Assembly (NCBI GenBank): GCA_001636815.1
Contig: AZHD01000005.1
Span: 1,731,072 to 1,795,071, forward strand
Direction: 5' to 3'
DNA length: 64,000 bases
From: Niveomyces insectorum RCEF 264
Taxonomy: Eukaryota; Ascomycota; Sordariomycetes; Hypocreales; Cordycipitaceae
The notes beneath the pieces were generated by a model. The model worked only from the letters and a program-made list of their open reading frames with translations, searched no databases and was not told the DNA's origin. Both the position numbers and the translations under genes were made by a program. This document shows positions 55,345-64,000 of this stretch, piece by piece; the stretch's first letter is position 1; the number at the start of each line of letters is the position of its first letter.

Positions 55345-56647
55345 ATGGAGGTACCATCAACCGAAACATCAAGCAGAATGACGGAGAACGGCAAGCGCAA
55401 AGCGACCGAGGACCTTGCGTTGTCCTCGGCGCCAAAGCGCGTGAAGCGTAGCCCGTCGCCAGAGACTAAGCCGGTGCTGAAGCCGATTCCGTTTCCAGAA
55501 AAGGTGCGGACTGTGCCCTTCCTGTTGTTCTTTTTATTGCCCTTTTCTAGCTCATTCGGTGGTATACTGACGTTTTATTTCGGCACCCCAGCCCGCCGTC
55601 ATCGAGGAGCGCAACGGCGAGATCGAGTTCCGCGTGGTCAACAACGACGGCGGCCGCGAAAGCTTCATCATCCTGACGGGGTTGAAATGCATCTTCCAAA
55701 AGCAGCTGCCTAAGATGCCGAAAGACTACATTGCGCGCCTCGTGTACGACCGCACGCATTTGTCGATTGCGATTGTGAAGAAACCGCTCGAGGTCGTCGG
55801 CGGCATCACGTACCGGCCGTTCCGCGACCGCCGCTTCGCCGAAATCGTCTTTTGCGCCATCTCGTCAGACCAGCAGGTGAAGGGGTACGGCGCGCACCTC
55901 ATGTCGCACCTCAAGGACTACGTCAAGGCCACGAGCCCCGTCATGCATTTCCTGACGTACGCCGACAACTACGCCATTGGCTACTTCAAAAAGCAAGGGT
56001 TCACCAAGGAGATCACGCTCGACAAGTCCGTGTGGATGGGCTACATCAAGGACTACGAGGGCGGCACGATCATGCAGTGCTCGATGCTGCCGCGGATTCG
56101 GTACTTGGAGATGGGCCGCATGCTGCTGAAACAGCGCGAATGCGTGCAGGCTAAGGTCCGCGCGTTTTCGCGGTCGCACGTCGTGCACCAGCCGCCGCGC
56201 GAGTGGAAACCGGGTCCGGGCGGCGTGCAGCCGATCGACCCGCTTACGGTGGAGGCCATCCGGGCGTCCGGGTGGTCACCAGACATGGACGAGCTGGCGC
56301 GGCAGCCGCGGCACGGCCCCAACTACAACCAGCTGCTGCACCTGCTGAACGACCTGCAAAATCACCAGAGCGCGTGGCCGTTTTTGGTCCCCGTCAGCAA
56401 GGACGACGTGGCCGACTACTACGAGGTGATCAAGGAGCCGATGGACCTGAGCACGATGGAGTCGAAGCTCGAGGCGGACCAGTACGCCACGCCCGAGGAC
56501 TTCATCCGGGACGCGAAGCTTATCTTTGACAACTGCCGCAAGTACAACAGCGAGAACACACCGTACACCAAGTCCGCCAACAAGCTAGAAAAGTTCATGT
56601 GGCAGCAGATCAAAGCGATCCCGGAGTGGTCGCACTTAGAGCCATAA
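55345..56647 (+). CDS. GCN5: Gcn5 histone acetyltransferase (SAGA/ADA catalytic subunit)
   Basis: Exons 55345-55503 and 55592-56647 give 404 aa. The 88-bp intron (GTGCGG, TACTGACG, CCCAG) joins IPFPEK to PAVIEERNGEIEF. ATG 55345 has context GCCATGG. Residues 1-53 are basic and disordered with a KR-rich nuclear-localisation-like patch. The GNAT domain (about 60-225) has RRFAEIVFCAIS with the catalytic Glu137 and the acetyl-CoA loop QVKGYGAHLM, then FLTYADNYAIGYFKKQGF. The C-terminal bromodomain (about 295-395) shows WPFLVPVSKDDVADYYEVIK, EPMDLSTMESKL and FDNCRKYNSENTPY, including the acetyl-lysine-binding Asn. This is the typical fungal length and order. The enzyme acetylates histone H3 tails in transcriptional activation. 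Confidence 0.95.
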
Positions 56648-57633
56648 GGGCGATGACCCAGACGGTGTTTTAGGGGTTGGCGAAAGGGCGCTTTTTGTTT
56701 GGTCTGCACTGTCTTTTTACTATTTTTGTTTTTATTCTTCTTGTGCATCGTCCGGCGTGTTGGGAAATGTATATACACATATTTATATGGTCATACGGGA
56801 ATCCGTACGGGAAAAGGTTCGGTTGTGGCGTTTGGAGGCGCCGATTGGTTTTGCTTTTTTTACGCTCGAAATGGCACAAAGGGGTTCGCAAAAGGCCACC
56901 AGACTTGGATATTACGTTTCCAATATTACCGTTCGTCTCTAACAGCGTAACGGCAAAGAGCTGCTATTCCCTGCCGTACGGTGAGCATGTGTGTTCACTC
57001 TCCGTGATATCGACGTTTTTGAAAATGTAATCCAACGTTTTTTTGGTGGGAGAATCGTTCTACAAACGAAATTTTGTGGAACCCTCCATTTCTTTCCATT
57101 CTGGCGGATACGCTCACGATACTCTCTATTCAGCTAAAAATACTAACTGGTTCAGACAGGGCTTAGAAAAGGCTGCCTTGCTCTATCCAAAGCGTAAAGG
57201 AACGCAAATCGTGGTAGGCGACGAGAGAATCGAACAATAAAATAAACACGTTGAAGAGGAGGTAATATGCAAAAGCTAAAGTCAAGCGAGGTCTCCAAAG
57301 CATCAAAATTGAGAAAATAACGAAAAGGGAAAACAAAGCATATTCGCCCGACGAATCGGCCACAGGGACAGCCTTGAAACTGAAAGCACATTTGTACGTA
57401 GGAATAAAACCGACTCCAGAAACACCACGCAGCAGCCACTCGCTTATGCCAAAAAAAAAGAACGCAAAATGATATATGCTAAAAACCAAAGAAGGACAAA
57501 AAGAAACGAACAAAAAAAGAGGGGGGGAGCACCCAAAAAGTGGTATACGCCAAAAACAAAAAACAAAAAAAAAACAAAAAATACCACCCCTCCCAAAGCC
57601 AAATCAGAAGAAGGGGAGCGTTCGAAGGGGTGT
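56648..57633. other. Convergent 3' intergenic region
   Basis: 1-kb spacer between the 3' ends of GCN5 (+) and the acidic protein gene (-). It holds T-rich and then A-rich stretches (57450-57600 is A-rich on +), consistent with 3' UTRs. No gene was seen. Confidence 0.45.
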
Positions 57634-58806
57634 TCAAATTTGGTAGACCGTCTCGCTTGTGTTGGCTGTATCGCCAGCGGGCAGACGAAGGTCGGAATAA
57701 ATTCGACGGAAACCGGGCGGCCGCGATTGGTGGCGCTGGCCGTCGGTAGAAAAGGAAGGGGAGGAAGAGGCAGCATCCGCGCCGCCTTGGGCGGCTTCTG
57801 CCTCGATCGTCTGGCGGAGAACATCGTGCAGAAACCCGGGCACGCCGCTCCAATTGCCCTCCCGCGCCGCATCGAGAACGTGGATCGGAATTACGCCGGC
57901 GTCGCCAGCGGCACCAGAGAACGGTCTCGCGTCCGACGATGCTTCTGCTGCCGTCACAGACGGTGGATATGGTGCGCGCATAGCCGCTAGCCGAGACATC
58001 TGCTCGGTCACCACGCTCAGGTTGCCCTCCTCAAGGGCGGTTTTCAACCACTGCTCCCACTCCTCGTCCAAGGGTTGTGAAGTGTCGCCCGCATTGTGGG
58101 CGGCCACGCGGTCGCGCAGACGCTCATTTAGTTGCAGCCCTATGCTCTGGATCTCACCGTCGTCGCTGTCCTCGCCCTCTTCGGCGTTAGGCTCGCCCAT
58201 CTCTCCGTCAGCCTCTGTGGCGTCTTCGTGCATGGCCTCGTCGGCATCGTGGTTGCTACTCGCGGCTGTTTGTGCTTGCGTGTCACCACGCAGGTCGGCT
58301 GCTGCAGCGCCGTACCAAAGCCCAGCATCCAGTTCCTGGACTTCAGAAAAAGAGCCGGGCACTGCAGTTTCACTAGAGGCAGAATGGTGGCCGCTCGATG
58401 CAAAGCGGCTGCCGTGAGGTCGGAAATCGGCCATTCCTTCGGCAGCCGTGTCTTCGATGGTGATGGCCTGCTCCTTTTCAAACCGCTCTTTCGCCCATTT
58501 TGTTCCCTCCCATTTCGTCAGATTGGCGATCTCGGCGGGCGTCAGCCGCAGGGTGTCGAAAGCGCGGAACAGACGACGGTGCCACTGCCAGCGACTCAGG
58601 CGGATCCGGTGAACGGGGTGGCAGTAGTCGAGGCCCGGATACTTCGCTTCTTGGGTGTCTAGGTGTCCGTAGTATGAGTGGACTTCTTGGCGCACTTCGA
58701 AAACAAGAAAGCGTGTCAGTATGCCGTTGAAGTTCTGCGGATCGGAAGGCTTCGGTCGCGGGATCATGCAGCTGTAGACCAGCCGGTCGACGGACGGGCG
58801 CTTCAT
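57634..58806 (-). CDS. Conserved acidic protein of unknown function
   Basis: A single exon encodes 390 aa from ATG 58806, the first ATG of the frame (open upstream without one). The N-terminal ~140 residues look structured and conserved: LVYSCMIPRPKPSDPQNFNG, LVFEVRQEVHSYYGHLDTQE, GLDYCHPVHRIRLSRWQWHR and PAEIANLTKWEGTKWAKERF. The middle is Ala/Glu/Asp-rich with EGEDSDDGEIQS. A second helical block is LDEEWEQWLKTALEEGNLSV, followed by IPIHVLDAAREGNWSGVPGF with the Gln/Ala-rich helix after it. There is no signal peptide, TM segment or zinc motif. I do not recognise a named family; the block order suggests a soluble ascomycete-specific protein. Confidence 0.7.
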   Translation of the reverse strand: MKRPSVDRLVYSCMIPRPKPSDPQNFNGILTRFLVFEVRQEVHSYYGHLDTQEAKYPGLDYCHPVHRIRLSRWQWHRRLFRAFDTLRLTPAEIANLTKWEGTKWAKERFEKEQAITIEDTAAEGMADFRPHGSRFASSGHHSASSETAVPGSFSEVQELDAGLWYGAAAADLRGDTQAQTAASSNHDADEAMHEDATEADGEMGEPNAEEGEDSDDGEIQSIGLQLNERLRDRVAAHNAGDTSQPLDEEWEQWLKTALEEGNLSVVTEQMSRLAAMRAPYPPSVTAAEASSDARPFSGAAGDAGVIPIHVLDAAREGNWSGVPGFLHDVLRQTIEAEAAQGGADAASSSPSFSTDGQRHQSRPPGFRRIYSDLRLPAGDTANTSETVYQI

Positions 58807-59920
58807 CTCGTCGACAAAAAAAAAACCTTTAAACTTCCAAAAAAAAATCCGCGTTTGCCCGTCTGTCCTAGAAAACGACTTCTTTTGGGCAACCAAACTG
58901 CTCTATTGCCCCAGCATGCGATCCTTGAAGTTTTGTTTCCGAATTTTTTCTAATTCGGAAAAAAGCGAGGAGGAAAACGTTAAGTTAGTGAGTGACAGGC
59001 AGGTGAATCGATTCCTGGGCTTTTGTTGTTTCGTGAAGTACGTATGTGTCAGGCCCACAAACGAATAAACGAGTTCCGCGAGGGTGACCGCTAAAAGTTA
59101 GGTCAAACAGGAGATCGTCAACCACCCTTGTCTCCTCTGTCTGTTTTGCCGGCTGAAACGGCTTAGACGGCTGAACAAGGCGTCGTCGTCGAGTGACGGG
59201 GTAGCTGGGGTTTTCTTCTGGGTATGTGAAAGAAGAACCAAAAAAAAGGAACAAAAAAACTTGAGCAATGAGTAAGTCGTTTCGTCACTGGTGTATGTTG
59301 CGTGTCTGCCGTACGTGAATGAACGGGCGTGCCAGCCACTTCTCAACTCCTCGGTCTTTCCTCCTGTCTAAAAACGATCGACGGGCGGTAGCGGAGGGAG
59401 TCGGGTGAAGCGAGGAGAGCGGAGCGAATCGTGATATGTAATGTACGCGAGTACGGAGGAATAGTCGCACTGGCAGCAGCGATGCGAGCGAGCGGTGAGA
59501 AGAAAATGGGGGCAGGGGGCACACAGGCAGGCCGGAAACAGGCAGCAAAACGCGCAAGGCGAAAGAAGGACAAGCGAAAGGACAAGTGGAGAACGCAGGG
59601 TGAGAGACAGACAGCAGCTAGTGCTTGTTGATTCAGTGGAAAAACGACGACAACGCCGAGGGCTCTACAGGGCGGAGGACCAGCAGTGTCATTGGAGGTT
59701 GCAAGAGAGAGGACGAAGCTGGGCGAAGCAGAGAGAAAACGGACGTGACGGTGATGAGGCAAAAACGGGCGTCGTCTGCATACGGGGGGTCCTTATAACA
59801 GCAGAGGAAACAAAACGTGGTGGATTTCTTTTCTCTTTTTGGTTGGAGGCGCAAAAAGGCTAGACGCGTCGTGTTGGCACTGATGACGATGATTGTTGTT
59901 GTTTTGTTGTGATTGTTGTT

Positions 59921-59958
59921 GTCGTTGTGGTCGTCGTTGTGGTCGTCGTTGTGGTCGT
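59921..59958. repeat. Tandem 12-bp repeat, about 3 copies
   Basis: GTCGTTGTGGTC is repeated three times plus two bases, embedded in a longer GTT/GTC-rich microsatellite starting near 59889. Confidence 0.8.
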
Positions 59959-60088
59959 TTGTTATTTATTGTGGTTGTTTTGCGTTGTTTGTTTGGTGGA
60001 AGAGAAAAGACCCAAGAGAAAGACGAACGACGAAGACGACAGGCGGACGGAGCCAAAAAGTGTGGTTTTGTTGGCATGTGAGGAGTAT

Positions 60089-60106
60089 TACGGAGTATAC
60101 GGAGTA
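60089..60106. repeat. Two abutting TACGGAGTA words
   Basis: TACGGAGTA occurs at 60089-60097 and 60098-60106, in direct tandem. Single copies of the same word or its complement are scattered through gene-free parts of the window. Confidence 0.7.
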
Positions 60107-62539
60107 ATGCTACGACCAGAGCAAGTACGACGAAAGCGGTCTCTCCTTCACAACGTCCATGTCCAACCATCACTGCGTAATACATACTCCCGTAATACTC
60201 GTCTGCACACAAAGCAATTAAAAAAGGGAACCTGGGTCCCCTCAGGCTGGCCAACAAAAACCTACCATGCACGGAAGGAAAGCCCGACCTGCATAACGCA
60301 CCCCCCCCTGTTCGACCACGGAATGGGAAGGATCGGTGGGGTGCGTGCAAGATACTTGTCAATTTGGTACAGGCGCCGTGTGCGGGCAGGTACCGCCTCT
60401 CTGAATTAGCTGTACAAGTATGGAAGCACAACCACAACTATGAAAGACGGAGAGGACGTGTGCGATGCAATACTCCGTAAATAGTTGTATTTACGACGCA
60501 CAGGGAAGGTACGGCGGGGGAATAGTAAGCATCATTGCCGTGGCCATTATGCCTTGCAACAGGAAGGCAGGAAAGGGGGGGGGACGAAACGAGGTGCAAC
60601 TAACACGACGTTGGAGGGGGAAAGAGCAACTGACCCAATTGCGCCAAAACAAAAGGAATACATGTCCTGGCCAGCTGGGAAACCGTCATCCTTCAGCTCC
60701 TTCCGTCCCACTTTCTTTTTTGGTGCGTGCCTGCCTTGCCTTGGATTGCAACAAAGTTGCGGAACATTTCGTCTGTGCGTACTTGACCACCGTACGACAC
60801 GAGTACACTGTGCAAACAACGTCTTTCCGCTATCAAATCGTATCACGAAGAATAAGGCACGACGACGATTCCGGGGGCGCTTTTCTTTTCACTCGAGGTG
60901 GTGGCCCGTAAAATGAGGCCGTAAGGAAAACCCGACAATGAGGGAAAGAACGAGGGAGGGGGGGACCAAAGGGCGCGTTGGTTGGTTCAAAGAGGATGCA
61001 CAATGCACCAATAAAGAAAGGAGTATCTAGTCCGTCCCAGGAAAGGGACTGGGCGCAGGGCGAATGGAAAACCGCAAACAAACAAATAAGAAAAGACGGC
61101 AATGTAATACTCCGTACAACTTTAGAGTCTTCCCTACTAAACTAATGACTCCGTCTCTGGAGAGTAATGAAACGACCGTCGGCCGCTGTTGTGAATGGTC
61201 ATTTGAATTGCGCAATTGCAGACATTATTGGCCAGCAGAGTACGGCCATGCGTTTCGAATCGATTTGACGGCAGTATTTCGTACAAAACTGCGAGTTCAT
61301 TCCACAGTTTAGAAGCGAAAGGGGTTTAGAACGAGGCCCGACCAACTCTCGCCGTCCAAATTGCCATCATGTACAGAAAAAACCATTGATGCCGGCTCTT
61401 TTTACCTGGTTGTATTGATACGCCCGTTCTTCCAGGTAGCGCAGTCCCGAGGCAGGCCGCCAAGAGGGAGGCCAGGTCTTACGCATGTAAGACAGCGAGG
61501 GATACTTTACAAAATGAAAAAAGAAAACAGAGAGAAACGGCCTCGCTTAGACGGCCTGCAATATAGTGAGAATGTGGTCGCTAAAATGGCCAGGACGAGC
61601 CGCTTCTACGCCCTTCTCCAAGGTCCCCCCTCTAAAAATGAAAAAGAAAACAAGGGCACACAGTCCAGGAAAAGAAATCCAGTTTGCGAATGAAAAGAAA
61701 TAAATGAAAACCCCATAGTGGAACGTTGCAAATCCTCGCGTCTAATTGACGAGGTCTGAAAGTTATAAGAACGGGCGGCTACGCGCTTCCTTCAACCACA
61801 CTTACATTCACTCCCATTCTTTTCCTTTTTTTTCTTGCTACTGCGTAGGAATGGGATTAGCGGGAGAACGCAAAACGCCGGTCACCGAATCCTCCCCGAA
61901 GAACGTCGCTTTTCTTCTGTCTGGTTTAGATCCACGACTGCACATGGCCTAGGAGAATGGCCCTCTTCAAGAAGACAGAGGGTCACCTGGCCGAGACCCG
62001 GCCTTAACTGCTGGCCGGCCGGAACTCATCTGCTGGTATTGCGTTCCCACGTATCGTCGTCCGGAGTCAGGCAGTCCTCCCGCACCCATAGGTGGCCAGC
62101 TTTGCGGCGGCCACCTGCCCTTTGTCTTGGGAAAATGAACTGCCTCTTAGACGGTCCTAGAATGCTCCTTCATCACAAGCTCTTTCAGCCAAGTAAGCAA
62201 TAAGCCGGGGGCCGCGACCGAATAGTGTAAGATGGTCTTTACATTTTGGACTTCTTCTCCGAGCAACCGATATTGACCGAAACTAGAGGCCGGCCATGCG
62301 TGGGCACCGCCGGGCCTATGCTAAGGCCAGCGTGTTTGTTTACCTCGGCGAACGAACAAAAGAGAAAAACGGAATACAGCTACCGCTCCGAAAAGAACGC
62401 GTCTTCAAGGACGCGTCTTCATGAGATGAGAGAAACGCAGGAAGAACCACAGTACAATCGCAAATTAAATTACGGGTGAAAGAGAAGGTCTTGCATAGTC
62501 GTATACGACAAATTGACGGACTAGAAATTGTATACACGA

Positions 62540-63488
<949 letters not shown>

Positions 63489-64000
63489 TCACTTGAGTGG
63501 TTCAGGCCGCGCCGAATAGCGTCCATGGTCGCGGTCTCGCTCACGGTCTCGACTCCGGTCACGGCTCTTGCTTTTCCTTTCGCGGCCACCGTCTCGAGGC
63601 AGGCGGTGGTAATCGTGCACGTAGGCGTTGCGATCCCATTCGTTGTCGCGGTCCCGCTCGCGGCGGGCAACAAACTCCCTGTCTGGGTCTTTGTCACGCG
63701 CGCGGTGTTCTCGGCCCCTTCGATCCACGTACGCGCCCTCTCGATCATAGTCACCGTTGCGGCGGCTCCGGTATTCTTTGTCCTCCCCCGCTCGTTCCCG
63801 GCCGCGCTCGCGCTCACGATCACGGTCACGGTCTCGCTCGCGTTCGCGTTCGTGTTCGCGCTCTCTCATCCGCCGACGGCGATGCTCAGAAGTTTCGTCC
63901 GACCTGTCGTCCTCGCCGTCCGGGTCATAGGTCCAGCTATGACCCAGTCGCGACCCTTGCAAGCTCTCTTTGGAATATCGAGACGTGGACGAGTTAAGTG
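63489..64000 (-). CDS. Partial Arg/Asp/Glu-rich protein (C-terminus), splicing-factor-like
   Basis: The minus-strand frame is open from the window edge to TGA at 63489-63491, so only the last ~169 residues are visible. It reads RYSKESLQGSRLGHSWTYDP at the edge, then DGEDDRSDETSEHRRRR, followed by about 100 residues of RE, RD and RER alternation and ending SARPEPLK. Such RD/RE-rich tails occur in nuclear RNA-processing proteins (SR-related and U-snRNP-associated factors), where they mediate RNA and protein contacts. The defining N-terminal domain is outside the window, so the family cannot be assigned. Confidence 0.7.
   Translation of the reverse strand, partial: LNSSTSRYSKESLQGSRLGHSWTYDPDGEDDRSDETSEHRRRRMREREHERERERDRDRDRERERGRERAGEDKEYRSRRNGDYDREGAYVDRRGREHRARDKDPDREFVARRERDRDNEWDRNAYVHDYHRLPRDGGRERKSKSRDRSRDRERDRDHGRYSARPEPLK

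Noticed and set aside
59885..59980. GTT/GTC simple repeat considered as a CRISPR-like or minisatellite array
   Set aside because: Units are 3-12 bp with no spacers, and the organism is a eukaryote; ordinary microsatellite.

Overview
This is nuclear DNA of a filamentous ascomycete (Pezizomycotina). GC-rich exons sit among lower-GC spacers. The introns are short (about 44-103 bp, with one of 203 bp), with GTRNGT donors, CTAAC or CTGAC branch sites and YAG acceptors. Many proteins carry long Pro/Ala/Gln/His-rich tracts. The gene set (Clg1-type cyclin, Gcn5, Rad1, Ost5, E2-Z-like enzyme, MFS, LAT and GT90 families) fits Sordariomycetes, but the sequence alone does not fix the genus. No bacterial operons, CRISPR arrays, rRNA or convincing tRNA genes were seen. 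All coordinates below were deduced by hand from splice signals and family conservation.

Layout. 1-3876: long CT-rich leader of a Pho85-type (Clg1-like) cyclin gene (3877-6736,+). 7677-9173(-): type II membrane GT90/CAP10 glycosyltransferase. 10539-11255(+): small secreted glycoprotein. 11541-13391(-): 12-TM MFS transporter, three exons. 13392-17598: gene-free. 17599-19305(+): aminoglycoside-phosphotransferase-like (APH) kinase. 19380-19683(-): small coiled-coil protein with an apparent frameshift. 20398-20870(-): small conserved protein with two exons. 21444-23669(+): low-complexity conserved protein ending in an AT-hook-like tail. 24390-26210(-): tandem-UBC E2 enzyme with six exons, one only 12 nt. 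27914-29699(+): LAT/Mup1-type amino-acid permease. 30198-31220(+): DUF7923/PIN-like protein with four exons. 33379-34211(+): secreted CDH-type cytochrome (DOMON/AA8) protein. 35026-38972(-): 1247-aa disordered protein with a C-terminal Cys cluster. 38973-44151: gene-poor. 44152-45199(+): short-chain dehydrogenase pseudogene with two stops and damaged cofactor motifs. 48310-50231(-): 14-TM DHA2 drug:H+ antiporter. 52908-54211(-) RAD1, 54487-54875(-) OST5 and 55345-56647(+) GCN5 form a compact housekeeping block. 57634-58806(-): conserved acidic protein of unknown role. 58807-63488: gene-free, with a 501-base pure poly-A run that looks like an assembly artefact. 63489-64000(-): the C-terminal part of an Arg/Asp/Glu-rich, splicing-factor-like protein that runs off the window.

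The genes do not form an obvious biosynthetic cluster or defence island. The common themes are membrane transport (three permeases), secretion and glycosylation (GT90, OST5, two secreted proteins) and chromatin or checkpoint housekeeping (GCN5, RAD1). The most notable structural observations are the 12-nt microexon next to the E2 catalytic cysteine, a dispersed intergenic word (TAATRCTCCGTA), transition-type decay of the dehydrogenase, and a strong pyrimidine bias on the coding strand upstream of many genes.
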